Part shown: positions 7,237 through 15,723 of the stretch, one piece after another
Layout of the letters: each line of letters begins with the position of its first letter
Position numbering within the stretch: the first letter of the stretch is position 1
Source of the DNA: Candidatus Blautia faecipullorum
Lineage (GTDB): Bacteria; Bacillota; Clostridia; Lachnospirales; Lachnospiraceae
Assembly: GCA_019115125.1 (NCBI GenBank)
Contig: DXEG01000037.1
Coordinates: 1-64,000 of the forward strand
Direction of reading: 5' to 3'
DNA: 64,000 nt
Made by a program: the position numbers and the translations under genes
Notes under the pieces: generated by a model
The model's input: the letters and a program-made list of their open reading frames with translations, nothing else
Databases searched by the model: none
Told to the model about the DNA's origin: nothing

Positions 7237-8265
7237 ATGATGTGGATACATATTGTGATTTTTATGCTGGCGTTCGGTTTTGTGTGGATATACAAGACCG
7301 GATGGATAAAGATCAGGATTCTCGGTGATAAAAGCAGTCTGCGGCTGTTTATGCTGGTGGCTGCGTGCGGAAATCTTCTGGGGATGGCCTTCACAGCGGC
7401 TGATGGCAGAAGCACGGCGCTGCCGGAGGGGTATATGCTTGAGAAGGACGCCGGGGGGATGTATGAAGAAAAGCTGCAGGTCCGTGTTTCCGGTGAGGAA
7501 ACAGAAGAGATCAGCGTGCAGGTTCCGGGGAAAGAGACGGAGCAGGAGGCCGGGACAGCGGCGGAAGAGGAGAAGCCTGAAGAAACAAGAAGAAAAGAGC
7601 TTCTTCAGATGATAGAAGAATATAACCTGGAAAAGCAGGATCCTGATTATTATTATCTTCCGGCAGAGTGGAACGGGCAAAGCCTGGAATGGAGCAGGCC
7701 CCGGGATCATACAGGAGCGTTTTTGGCATCCGTCAGCCTTTTTGCCGCCTTTGTGGTCCTTCTGAAAAAAACAAGGGAAGAGCAGGAAAGGGAATCCAGA
7801 CGGGCAGAACAGCTTTTGATGGATTACCCCGGTCTGGTCATGAAATTTGCCCTTTTGATCCAGGCCGGAATGACCGCCAGGAGAGCTTTTCAGAAAATGG
7901 CGGGGGATTACCGCAGGAGAACGCCGGAGGCGGGACGTTACGCATACGAAGCCATGGAAGCGGCCTGTCACGAAATGGACAGCGGAGTGGCGGAAACAGA
8001 GGCCTACCGCAGATTCGGAGAACGCTGCGGACAGATGAAATACAAGACCTTTTCCACGCTGCTGATCCAGAATCTTCAGAAAGGAACAAGGTACATGGCG
8101 GATATGCTGGAGCAGGAGGCGATAGAAGCCTGGGACGAAAGAAAGCGGAAGGCCAGAGTTCTGGGGGAGGCGGCCGCGACTAAGCTGCTTCTTCCCATGG
8201 TTATGATGCTGGCCGTTGTAATGGCGATTATCATGATTCCCGCATTTTTGTCCTTTTATAGCTGA
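7237..8265 (+). CDS. tadC: Tad pilus platform protein TadC
   Basis: 342 residues from ATG 7237, behind a GAGGAAAG site. Two membrane segments lie near the N-terminus (residues 1-20 and about 32-48). An acidic extracytoplasmic loop follows (about 55-145, many Glu), then another membrane segment (about 155-172). The F domain comes next (PGLVMKFALLIQAGMTARRAFQKMAGDY... FSTLLIQNLQKGTRYMADMLEQEA), then a C-terminal membrane helix (LLLPMVMMLAVVMAIIMIPAF). The acidic loop makes it longer than minimal TadC proteins. It is the second F-domain protein, in the usual order after tadB. Confidence 0.8.
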   Translation: MMWIHIVIFMLAFGFVWIYKTGWIKIRILGDKSSLRLFMLVAACGNLLGMAFTAADGRSTALPEGYMLEKDAGGMYEEKLQVRVSGEETEEISVQVPGKETEQEAGTAAEEEKPEETRRKELLQMIEEYNLEKQDPDYYYLPAEWNGQSLEWSRPRDHTGAFLASVSLFAAFVVLLKKTREEQERESRRAEQLLMDYPGLVMKFALLIQAGMTARRAFQKMAGDYRRRTPEAGRYAYEAMEAACHEMDSGVAETEAYRRFGERCGQMKYKTFSTLLIQNLQKGTRYMADMLEQEAIEAWDERKRKARVLGEAAATKLLLPMVMMLAVVMAIIMIPAFLSFYS

Positions 8266-8291
8266 GATTTCAGGTCAGGGAGGTGAGCGAT

Positions 8292-8471
8292 ATGAGAAAA
8301 CTGTGGGAGACGGCAAAAGCCTTTGCCGCCGAGGAAGACGCGGTAGGCGTTGTAGAAATTATTTTGATTCTGGTGGTTTTGATCGGTCTTGTGATCATTT
8401 TTAAAGAACAGCTTACCAGTCTTGTAAAGAATATTCTTTCCAAGATCACGAAACAGAGTAATTCTATCTAA
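8292..8471 (+). CDS. flp: Flp-type pilin subunit
   Basis: 59 residues. ATG at 8292 is preferred because GGGAGG (8278-8283) is correctly spaced; the GTG at 8283 overlaps that site. Short basic leader (MRKLWETAKAFAAEEDAVG), then the hydrophobic pilin helix starting VVEIILILVVLIGLVIIF with the conserved Glu five residues into the mature helix region, then a short basic tail. This matches Flp1-like pilins of Firmicutes tad loci. The cleavage site is probably at the Gly before VVEI, cut by the prepilin peptidase at 10860-11276. Confidence 0.85.
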   Translation: MRKLWETAKAFAAEEDAVGVVEIILILVVLIGLVIIFKEQLTSLVKNILSKITKQSNSI

Positions 8472-8525
8472 ATTCAGCGCAGGGCGAAAGCTGTGACTGA
8501 TATATAAAAAAGGAGGGTGTCTTTT

Positions 8526-10022
8526 GTGAAAAAGGGCAGTATAACGGTATTTTTGGCATTGATTTTAAGCCTGCTTCTGTCTTTGGTCTGCACCGCTATT
8601 GAATCTGTGCGGACGGCGTCTGCCAGAACGCAGATTCTCAGCGGGCTGGATATTGGACTGTATTCTCTGTTCGGCCAGTACGACAATACGCTTTTGGAGG
8701 AGTACGACCTGTTTTTTCTGAATGCTTCCGGAGGGAATGGAAAGCTGAATCTGGCCTCTGTATATGACAATCTGGAAGCTTATATGAAACCGGTGCTGAA
8801 ACAGAACAGCCAGAAGCTATCTGTTGTGCAGGGAGGATTTACGGGCTGCCGCCTTGCCACAGACCATGACGGAGAGATTTTTTACCGGCAGGCTGTCAAT
8901 TACATGAAGGATACCCTCGGAAGCAGAGGCGTCCAGACCCTTTTGGAGAAATTCCGGGAAAAGGAAACACAGGTCAGAGAGGATGAGGAAGCCGGGAAGC
9001 AGGCGGAAGAAAAAAACACTCTGGAAAATTACGAGGCAGAGATGAATGAAGCCGCAAGAAACAGCGAGGAGGCCGCAAATAGGGAAGCGGAGCAACAGCA
9101 GGCGGGGCAGGAGGATTTTGGAGACGGAACATCGTCCGGACAGCAGACCGCCGGCGGTATCACATCCACTCCGGCAGTCAATCCGATCCCGGCGGTGAAA
9201 CGAATCCGCAGAATGGGACTTCTTGATCTGGTGGTGCCTGCGGATAAAGGGATTTCAGACAGCCGGATTTCGAAAAATACGCTTCTGTCCCGGCGATCCC
9301 TCCAGCAGGGGCTGGACATGCCCGGAAGTCCGCAGAAGGATTCCTCCTATACTTCAGGCCTGCTTTTCCAGCAGTATCTGACGGATAAGCTTGGAAGCTA
9401 TATGAAGCCTGCCCGGACAGGACTGAAGTATCAGTTGGAATATCTTTTATGCGGCAGGGACAGCGACAGGGAAAATCTGAAATCTGCAGCCAACCGGCTG
9501 CTTCTGGTCAGAGAAGGAGTGAATGCCGCCTGTCTGATGTCGGATCCGGGAAAAAGAGCGCAGATACAGGGTCTGGCCCTGGCGATCGCCTCCGGCTTCC
9601 TGATTCCTCCTGCCGCGGTGATCATCGAAGCAGCCCTGGTTTTATGCTGGTCCTTTGCGGAAAGTATTCTGGATCTGCGGGAGCTTCTCCATGGAGGAAA
9701 GGTTCCTTTGGTAAAAAGCGCAGAGGACTGGCAGCTTTCTCTGGAAAATCTTCCGAATCTTTTGGAAGGTCTGGATTCCCAGAGGAAAAACTCAGAGGAT
9801 GGGGTTTCCTATGAGGATTATCTGCAGATCCTTCTTCTTACCCAGACAAAAAAGGAAAAGCTCCAGAGAGGAATGGACATGATAGAGCTTTCTGTCAGAC
9901 AGAGCACAGGACGGGAGGACTTCCGGCTGGACTGCTGTATTGAGGCTGTTGAAGCTTCAGTGGATGTAAAAGCCAACGGAAGCAGGACATTTACTGTCAC
10001 AAAGCAGTACAGCTATACATAA
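8526..10022 (+). CDS. DUF5702-like tad locus protein, secreted pseudopilin-like
   Basis: 498 residues. GTG at 8526 is chosen because AGGAGGG (8511-8517) precedes it at normal spacing. The N-terminal KKGSITVFLALILSLLLSLV is a pseudopilin-like hydrophobic segment of the 'GSITVFLALIL' type found in Firmicutes tad operons (DUF5702 as I know it). After it comes a large extracytoplasmic part with a Glu/Ala-rich coiled region (about residues 140-195). A hydrophobic segment around 345-380 (LALAIASGFLIPPAAVIIEAALVL) may be a second membrane segment. Its likely role is a minor pilin or an assembly factor outside the membrane. The precise function is unknown. Confidence 0.7.
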   Translation: MKKGSITVFLALILSLLLSLVCTAIESVRTASARTQILSGLDIGLYSLFGQYDNTLLEEYDLFFLNASGGNGKLNLASVYDNLEAYMKPVLKQNSQKLSVVQGGFTGCRLATDHDGEIFYRQAVNYMKDTLGSRGVQTLLEKFREKETQVREDEEAGKQAEEKNTLENYEAEMNEAARNSEEAANREAEQQQAGQEDFGDGTSSGQQTAGGITSTPAVNPIPAVKRIRRMGLLDLVVPADKGISDSRISKNTLLSRRSLQQGLDMPGSPQKDSSYTSGLLFQQYLTDKLGSYMKPARTGLKYQLEYLLCGRDSDRENLKSAANRLLLVREGVNAACLMSDPGKRAQIQGLALAIASGFLIPPAAVIIEAALVLCWSFAESILDLRELLHGGKVPLVKSAEDWQLSLENLPNLLEGLDSQRKNSEDGVSYEDYLQILLLTQTKKEKLQRGMDMIELSVRQSTGREDFRLDCCIEAVEASVDVKANGSRTFTVTKQYSYT

Positions 10023-10054
10023 ACCCGGAATCAGAGGAAAAGAGGTGAAGAAAG

Positions 10055-10849
10055 ATGCTTTTTCAGCGGAAGATAGAAACAGATAACACGGATGGGAAAA
10101 ATGAAATGATAGACAGAAAGGAAAGGAAAAGCTCTCTGTACAGCCGGCTTTTGTCTCCCCCGATGGGCAGAAGCTCCGGCGCCTTCACTGAAAAAGTGTC
10201 TTTCTGCGCCTCTTTTCTGAGAAAAGCAAGTCTGGCTGTAGAAACGGCCCTGGTGCTTCCTGTATTTTTTATGGGGCTAGTGACTCTGATTTCCTTTATG
10301 GATATTTATAAACTGCAGACCGAGCACCTGCAGGCCCTCTGCGAAAAAACAAAAGAGGCGGGAATGTATGCTTATGTGCTGGAGGAGAAAGGGCCGGAGG
10401 AGATCACTCTTCCGGACGTATATTCCTATATTCCCGTGGGAGGAGTGATCGTTCTTCCAAAAATCTGGATGCATAATACGGTGACGGTTCACGCATGGAC
10501 AGGGGCGGGACAGAGCGGATTTGCCCAGGAGGAGGAACCGAATGAGGAAATGGTGTATGTGACGGAATCCGGAACCGTTTTTCACAGAAGCGCAGGATGC
10601 CGTTATCTCCACCTTTCGCTGAATCAGGTTTCCGGAACCCGCGTGGCGTTTATGACAAACGCCTATGGGGAAAAATATATGCCCTGTGAAATATGCAGCG
10701 GCGGTCAAAAGCCTGCGGGCAGTGTTTATATTACAGAAAACGGTAACAGGTATCACAACCTGGAAAGCTGCAGCGGTCTCAAACGTACCGTTAAGCTGGT
10801 AAAGCGCTCGGAGGCGCGGGGAATGAGAGCGTGCAGCTCTTGCGGATAA
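10055..10849 (+). CDS. TadE-like protein with two Cys-rich C-terminal modules
   Basis: 264 residues from ATG 10055 (GAGGTGAAG upstream). An unusually long cytoplasmic N-terminus (about 60 residues) is followed by a TadE-type helix (ASLAVETALVLPVFFMGLVT) and an extracytoplasmic domain. The C-terminal third holds two related units. The first is VYVTESGTVFHRSAGCRYL ... MPCEICSG, about residues 168-220. The second is VYITENGNRYHNLESCSGL ... MRACSSCG, about 226-264. Each has one His-Cys half and one CxxC, a pattern that suggests a zinc- or disulphide-stabilised module. A minor pilin carrying a binding tip domain is a reasonable guess. Confidence 0.75.
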   Translation: MLFQRKIETDNTDGKNEMIDRKERKSSLYSRLLSPPMGRSSGAFTEKVSFCASFLRKASLAVETALVLPVFFMGLVTLISFMDIYKLQTEHLQALCEKTKEAGMYAYVLEEKGPEEITLPDVYSYIPVGGVIVLPKIWMHNTVTVHAWTGAGQSGFAQEEEPNEEMVYVTESGTVFHRSAGCRYLHLSLNQVSGTRVAFMTNAYGEKYMPCEICSGGQKPAGSVYITENGNRYHNLESCSGLKRTVKLVKRSEARGMRACSSCG

Positions 10850-10859
10850 GGAGAATTCC

Positions 10860-11276
10860 ATGGGAATAAAACAAATTTGTACAGTAGTGTTTCTTTTAAC
10901 AAGCGGGTGGCTGGACTGGAAAAAACATGAGATTTCCCTTTGCCTTACGGGAATTTACGCGTTGACCGGAATTGTGTACAGTATTGCGGAGGGGAGGCCG
11001 GCGGAGGATCTTCTGGTTCCTGTGGGGCTCGGTATTCTGTTTCTTGCTATGAGCCTTCTTACCCGGGGAGATATGGGAATGGGAGACGGATGGCTGCTCC
11101 TGTCTCTTGGAATGATGCTGGAAACGGGAGAGTATATGGGGACGATTTTTGGGGGCATGCTGCTGGCGTCAATATGGGCGGTAATACTACTGCTTGTTTT
11201 TAAAAAGAATAAAAAAACGGAGATACCGCTGATACCTTTTTTGTTTCTGGGATACCTGGGAGGTGTATTTATTTGA
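10860..11276 (+). CDS. Prepilin peptidase, A24 family (TadV/CpaA)
   Basis: 138 residues from ATG 10860 (AAGGAG upstream). A membrane aspartyl protease that removes the leader of Flp pilins. The two catalytic Asp residues are visible: one in WLDWKKHEIS near residue 20, the other in the GxGD motif RGDMGMGDGW near residue 76. About four hydrophobic segments. It is short, like TadV, and lacks the N-methyltransferase domain of PilD. It overlaps the next gene by four bases. Confidence 0.85.
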   Translation: MGIKQICTVVFLLTSGWLDWKKHEISLCLTGIYALTGIVYSIAEGRPAEDLLVPVGLGILFLAMSLLTRGDMGMGDGWLLLSLGMMLETGEYMGTIFGGMLLASIWAVILLLVFKKNKKTEIPLIPFLFLGYLGGVFI

Positions 11277-11710
11277 AAAGAGGCTGTTTTTTCAGAAAAG
11301 GCAGTTTTACCATCGAGGCCGCCTGTGTAATGTCGTTGATCCTGCTGGCGCTGACAGGAACCTTATATCTTTGTTTCTTTGTGCATAACCGCGCATGGCT
11401 GACGGCGGCGGCCTATGAGGCGGCTCTGGCGGGGAGTATAGAGGGCGCCCATGCGGACGGCAGAATGGCGGAGACGGCGGATATGCGGGGAAGGGAGCTT
11501 GGCAATACGGGATTCTACACAGCCGAAAATCTGGCGGTGAATGTGACGGCGGGAGACCGCGTAAAGGTTGTATATACCGCGGATACATTTTGGGATTTTG
11601 GAGGGCTTTCGTGGAAATTAAAAGCGGAAGGTTCCTCCAGGGTGATCCGCCCGGTGGAATGGATACGGAAGGTAAACGCGGCGGCGGATATTGCCGGCAG
11701 CATAAAATAG
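11273..11710 (+). CDS. TadE-like pseudopilin
   Basis: 145 residues from a TTG start at 11273, with GGGAGGTG (11258-11265) upstream and the previous stop overlapping. N-terminal RKGSFTIEAACVMSLILLAL is a classic TadE leader: the conserved Glu follows Gly-Ser-Phe-Thr-Ile, and a membrane helix comes after it. The rest (about 105 residues) is extracytoplasmic. It is one of two TadE-like proteins in the operon; the TadE/TadF class forms minor pilins needed for assembly. Confidence 0.8.
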   Translation: MKRGCFFRKGSFTIEAACVMSLILLALTGTLYLCFFVHNRAWLTAAAYEAALAGSIEGAHADGRMAETADMRGRELGNTGFYTAENLAVNVTAGDRVKVVYTADTFWDFGGLSWKLKAEGSSRVIRPVEWIRKVNAAADIAGSIK

Positions 11711-11745
11711 GCAGAGTAAGTACAGGCACAGATTCAGGAGGGAAA

Positions 11746-13164
11746 ATGCGGGCAGAATATAAAAGGGATGTAAGCCACAATTATTTGATCTTGGAGGAGG
11801 AAGAAGAAATCAATACCTCTTCTTACCAGGTGCGGATGCTGACAGGGAATGTCGTTCCTTCCATGCTTCGCTGCCGGATGCAGAATCTGGATGGGAAAAT
11901 TTACTTTTACTATGAAATCACATCCAGGCAGCCGGTTTCCTCGTATTTTGAGGATAGGAAGCTGGGGGCGGAGGATCTGCGGGTGATTTTTGGCGGATTT
12001 GTCCGTGTGATGGAGGAGCTGGCGGAGTATCTGCTGAATCCGGAGCAGCTATTGCTGCATCCTGATTATATTTATCTGGATATAGAGGCCGGGACGGTGT
12101 TTTTCTGCTGCCTGCCCGGTTCCGGAAGAGAGGTGCAGGCGCAGCTCAGAGATCTCATAGAATATATGCTCCCCAAACTGGCGCATGAGGATCAGGAAGC
12201 GGTTCTTTTGGGATATGGAATTTACCGGAAGATCCTGGAACCGGGATTTCAGATGGAAATGATCAAGAAAGCTGTTTATCAGGAAGAAAAAGCAAAAGAC
12301 ATCATACCGGAGGGAGAGCCGGAGAAGGAAAGCGTACTTCCCGCAGGGGAGGAGCAGAAGCTTCATGGGACGGAAGAAGGTGAAAAATATGAAAAAGGTG
12401 CAGGCGGAGGATTCGATATCCCGTGGCAGTGGCTCGCGGGCTGCGGAGCGGGGATCCTGGTCATGGCGGGGCTGCTGGGAGGCAGTATGCTGGGATATCT
12501 TCCATGGCTCCCCGCGGAGGCGATCATGGCCTGCGGAGCAGGAGCCCTGGGGCTTGGCGGGTTTGCCGCATGGATATCGGAAAAGCTGAAAAGACATAAG
12601 GAGAAAACAGCATCCTGGAAACAGAAAATCGGAAAAGAAACGGGAGCCTGTGAGAACTCCGGCGCAAACCCAAAGCCGGAGGGAAAAAGATCAGGCAGGC
12701 TATCTCCCACGGCTCCGGCAGCGGAAGAGAATGTTCTTCCCTGGATGGAGGCAGAAGCTGTCCCGGCTTCATCTGAACTTTCGGATAAAGAACCCCAATA
12801 TTTTCCTTCAGAGAAAAAACAGCAGATTTTCGGAGAAACGGTAGCTCTCTCGGCAGGGCTCAGAACGGGCCCGGCCAGTCTCGTGAGCCGTGAGCCGGGG
12901 GAGCTGGCAGCCATATATCTGGAACAGGAATTTACTGTAATCGGAAAGCTTGCCAACGCGGCTGACGCAGTGATTCCTGTTCCCACAGTAAGCAGAGTAC
13001 ATGCCAGGATCAGGAAAAAAGATGAGGAGTATTATCTGGCGGATCTGAATTCCAGAAATGGCACCACTGTAAACGGAAGGCTGCTGAAAAATGACGAGGA
13101 GTATCAGCTTCAGGATGAGGATGAGGTGGATTTTGCCGAGGCCCGCTATATTTTTTTAAAATAA
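11746..13164 (+). CDS. DUF6382-like membrane protein with C-terminal FHA domain
   Basis: 472 residues. ATG at 11746 follows CAGGAGGG; longer upstream frames would overlap the TadE gene. The N-terminal region (about residues 1-190, MRAEYKRDVSHNYLILEEEE...) is the soluble domain usually found with FHA in Lachnospiraceae tad operons (DUF6382 as I know it). Two hydrophobic segments follow at about 225-285 and a low-complexity basic/Pro linker. The FHA domain is at about 385-472, with the signature HARIRKKDEEYYLADLNSRN and GTTVNG. FHA domains bind phosphothreonine peptides, so this may tie pilus assembly to a Ser/Thr kinase. It is the last gene of the operon. Confidence 0.8.
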   Translation: MRAEYKRDVSHNYLILEEEEEINTSSYQVRMLTGNVVPSMLRCRMQNLDGKIYFYYEITSRQPVSSYFEDRKLGAEDLRVIFGGFVRVMEELAEYLLNPEQLLLHPDYIYLDIEAGTVFFCCLPGSGREVQAQLRDLIEYMLPKLAHEDQEAVLLGYGIYRKILEPGFQMEMIKKAVYQEEKAKDIIPEGEPEKESVLPAGEEQKLHGTEEGEKYEKGAGGGFDIPWQWLAGCGAGILVMAGLLGGSMLGYLPWLPAEAIMACGAGALGLGGFAAWISEKLKRHKEKTASWKQKIGKETGACENSGANPKPEGKRSGRLSPTAPAAEENVLPWMEAEAVPASSELSDKEPQYFPSEKKQQIFGETVALSAGLRTGPASLVSREPGELAAIYLEQEFTVIGKLANAADAVIPVPTVSRVHARIRKKDEEYYLADLNSRNGTTVNGRLLKNDEEYQLQDEDEVDFAEARYIFLK

Positions 13165-13299
13165 TGTCATCAAAGCGTCATCGTCAGGGACAGAATCCTG
13201 CGGGAGATTCGGGTCATGTTGACCCTAAGCCGGAATTTGTAGATCTTTTGTGAACTTGATTAAAAAGTCGTTGACGATTCGTTTCAGGGGGCGGCGGAC

Positions 13300-13328
13300 T
13301 TGTCATTGCATATGATATCTGTTAGAAT
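13300..13328 (+). promoter_or_regulatory. Promoter of rhomboid gene
   Basis: TTGTCA (13300-13305), 17-nt spacer, TAGAAT (13323-13328), followed 50 bp later by the rhomboid start. The remaining part of 13165-13299 holds only a small hairpin (GGGTCA...TGACCC) and no gene. Confidence 0.65.
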
Positions 13329-13378
13329 TAGGGCGATTTATAGAAATTTTCAATCCTGAAAAACAGAGGTGAGTATGC

Positions 13379-13969
13379 TTGGATGAATTTCGCAGGGAAC
13401 CTGTAACCATATTGCTGATTATTGTGAATGTTCTGGCCTTTCTTGCAACAGATATTACCGGATTTTCCCAGGATGTGACGCATATGCTGGAATGTGGAGC
13501 GGCATATACGCCGCTGATCGTGGAAAATGGAGAAGTTTACCGGTTATTTACCAGTATGTTTCTTCATTTCGATATTTCCCACCTGATCAATAACATGCTG
13601 GTGCTTTTTGTGTTGGGAAGCCGGCTGGAACGAACGGTCGGAAGGATTCGTCTTCTGGCTGTGTATCTGCTGGGAGGACTGGCCGGTAATATGATTTCTC
13701 TGGCTCTGGAACTGAAGCAGGAGGATTATTCCGTATCCGCCGGGGCTTCGGGAGCTGTGTTTGCCGTTATGGGAGCCATGATTTATGTAGTGATCCGAAA
13801 TAAAGGCTGGCTGGAAGATCTTTCTGTGAGACAGATTATAATTATGGCGGCGTTTTCTTTATATTTTGGATTCGCCAGCAGCGGTGTGGATAATGCGGCC
13901 CATCTCGGAGGCCTGTTTTCCGGCTGTCTCCTGGCGGTGGTTCTCTATCATCCCCGTAAGAACACCTGA
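13379..13969 (+). CDS. Rhomboid family intramembrane serine protease
   Basis: 196 residues from TTG 13379, behind AGAGGTGAG. The nearby ATG at 13375 is out of frame and closes after three codons. Six hydrophobic segments. The catalytic Ser is in SAGASGAVFAVMG (about residue 123) and the catalytic His in NAAHLGGLFSG (about residue 177). The conserved HLINNM in helix 2 supplies the oxyanion residues. Rhomboids cut substrates within the membrane; the target here cannot be inferred. Its 3' end overlaps the convergent histidine kinase gene by 22 bp. Confidence 0.9.
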   Translation: MDEFRREPVTILLIIVNVLAFLATDITGFSQDVTHMLECGAAYTPLIVENGEVYRLFTSMFLHFDISHLINNMLVLFVLGSRLERTVGRIRLLAVYLLGGLAGNMISLALELKQEDYSVSAGASGAVFAVMGAMIYVVIRNKGWLEDLSVRQIIIMAAFSLYFGFASSGVDNAAHLGGLFSGCLLAVVLYHPRKNT

Positions 13970-14625
13970 AAAACAGTTCCTTCTCCGGGAACACTCTGAA
14001 CCTTCAGCTCTCCGCCGTGGGCTTCGATGATCTCGCGGGTAACGGCAAGACCCAGGCCCGTTCCATTGGGCTTGTAGGTTACAAAAGGCTGAAAGGCGGT
14101 CCTTTGCTGGGATTGGGTCATTCCACAGCCGTTGTCGGAGACAGAGACGGAGACGCCGCCCGGAACAGAGGCTGCGGAAACGCGGATGAGACCGTGGGAA
14201 TGCTGGATGGATTCCTGAGCATTTCTGAGAAGGTTGACAAATGCCTGGCGTATTTTCGTGCGGTCCAGAAAAAGGAGAGGCAGTGTGTCGGGGATTTGGG
14301 ATTCCAGAGCGATTCCCAGATAATCCAGGGAAGGCTTGAAGGAGCCCGTAATGCTTTTCAGGCAGGCGGAGAGATCTGTCTGCTCACGGACAAGGTGTTC
14401 TGCGTTGTTGTAGCGGGTCACATCGTTTAAAAGCTCTTTGATATGCTCTAAATTATCCAGGATGTCATCCCATTCATTACAGCAGGTGATTTCCGGATGG
14501 GAGGACGCCATCATCTGAAGCTCACTTTGGATCAGGGACAGGGGATTGCGGATTTCATGAGCGAATTTTGAAAGAGTAAACTGAAATTCTTTTTTCTGTT
14601 GTTCTGAATGAATTGTATCCTGCAT
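13948..14625 (-). CDS. Soluble orphan sensor histidine kinase
   Basis: 225 residues from ATG 14625, with GAGGTG spaced 8 nt upstream; the GTG at 14634 lies within that site. It has no membrane segment or input domain. A short N-terminal helix leads to the H box (KFAHEIRNPLSLIQ, phospho-acceptor His at about residue 24). N (RQAFVNLLRNAQES), G1 (SVSDNGCGM) and G2 (NGTGLGLAV) boxes follow. It resembles the KinB/sporulation-type histidine kinases of the HisKA class. No response regulator is adjacent, so it probably feeds a distant regulator such as a phosphorelay. Confidence 0.85.
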   Translation of the reverse strand: MQDTIHSEQQKKEFQFTLSKFAHEIRNPLSLIQSELQMMASSHPEITCCNEWDDILDNLEHIKELLNDVTRYNNAEHLVREQTDLSACLKSITGSFKPSLDYLGIALESQIPDTLPLLFLDRTKIRQAFVNLLRNAQESIQHSHGLIRVSAASVPGGVSVSVSDNGCGMTQSQQRTAFQPFVTYKPNGTGLGLAVTREIIEAHGGELKVQSVPGEGTVFQVFLRG

Positions 14626-14744
14626 AATGGTCACCTCACAAGCAGTTTATCATCCGCAATTTTGCTAATCAATAAATTTCGTATTGAAAAAATCTAGGAA
14701 ATACGAGAAAATAGAAGAAGAATAACTTAAAGGAGGAGATTGTC

Positions 14745-15149
14745 GTGGATAATTGTATTTTTTGTAAGATCGCAAAAGGTGAAATCCCTTCGGCTACATT
14801 ATATGAGGACGGGGACTTTCGGGTGATTCTGGACCTGGGTCCTGCCAGCAAAGGACATGCGCTGATTCTTCCAAAGGCTCATGCCGCTGATATCTATGAG
14901 CTCCCGGAGGAAACTGCCGGAAAGGCCATGATCCTCGCGAAGCGTATGGCGGAGAAAATGAAAGACGCCCTGAATTGCGATGGTTTCAATATTGTACAGA
15001 ACAACGGAGAAATTGCAGGGCAGACGGTATTTCATTTTCACATGCATCTGATTCCCAGATATAAGGGGGATCAGGTAGGACTTACCTGGACTCCCGGAAA
15101 GCTTACGGATGAGGACAGGGATGAAATTCTTGCAAAAATGACAAAATAA
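14745..15149 (+). CDS. HIT family nucleotide hydrolase/transferase
   Basis: 134 residues from GTG 14745, after AGGAGGAG. The histidine-triad motif HFHMHLIPR is at residues 98-106, and the zinc-binding CIFCKIAKGEIPS at the N-terminus is typical of Hint/HinT-type proteins. These act on nucleoside phosphoramidates and related adenylated compounds in the cytoplasm. Length is usual for the family. It is followed 18 bp later by the sigma factor gene and may be co-transcribed with it. Confidence 0.92.
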   Translation: MDNCIFCKIAKGEIPSATLYEDGDFRVILDLGPASKGHALILPKAHAADIYELPEETAGKAMILAKRMAEKMKDALNCDGFNIVQNNGEIAGQTVFHFHMHLIPRYKGDQVGLTWTPGKLTDEDRDEILAKMTK

Positions 15150-15167
15150 TCAGGAACAGTACAAAAG

Positions 15168-15704
15168 ATGATGGATGAGAATTTTAAGTATATTTATCTG
15201 AAATACCGTGGATTCTCAGTAAATGTCGCCTGTAAGATCGTGAAAGACATTACGGTTGCGGAAGATATCAGTCAGGAAGTCTTTTCCCACCTTTACGAGA
15301 TCAGACACAGTCTGAATTTTTCCAATGAGAAAATGATGAAATCTCTGATATTTACTGCGACATCCAATAAGACAAAGGATTACCTTAAGAAACCCTGGAG
15401 AAAACGGGAAGAGTATCTACTTAATGACGACAGATTCGTCGCAGTTTCAGACGAGAGCGCCAATCCGGAAACACTTATCATTCGCGAAGAAGAGAGAAGA
15501 TACAGAAAGCTTGTGCTGGATAAGCTTCGCCGTGAGAAGCCTGTGAACTACGACATTCTGATCAAAACCAAGTATTTTGGGATTTCTCCGGATTCCGTCG
15601 CGGAGGAGTACGGTATCACAAGAAACAATGTGAATAACAGAAACCTCCGGACGAAAATCTGGATGAGAAAAGAACTGGAAAAAATGCAGAAAAAGCCTCT
15701 CTGA
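15168..15704 (+). CDS. Sigma-70 family (ECF-type) RNA polymerase sigma factor
   Basis: 178 residues from ATG 15168 (a second ATG follows directly). A region 2-like segment is at residues 5-75 (IVKDITVAEDISQEVFSHLYE is the 2.2-type helix, followed by LIFTATSNKTKDYLKK). A region 4-like HTH is at about 125-165 (YDILIKTKYFGISPDSVAEEYGITRNNVNNRNLRTKIWMRKEL). The ribosome binding site is weak. The likely partner anti-sigma gene is at 16899, beyond the oppositely oriented murG. Confidence 0.8.
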   Translation: MMDENFKYIYLKYRGFSVNVACKIVKDITVAEDISQEVFSHLYEIRHSLNFSNEKMMKSLIFTATSNKTKDYLKKPWRKREEYLLNDDRFVAVSDESANPETLIIREEERRYRKLVLDKLRREKPVNYDILIKTKYFGISPDSVAEEYGITRNNVNNRNLRTKIWMRKELEKMQKKPL

Positions 15705-15723
15705 TACCAGATGATCACATTGG

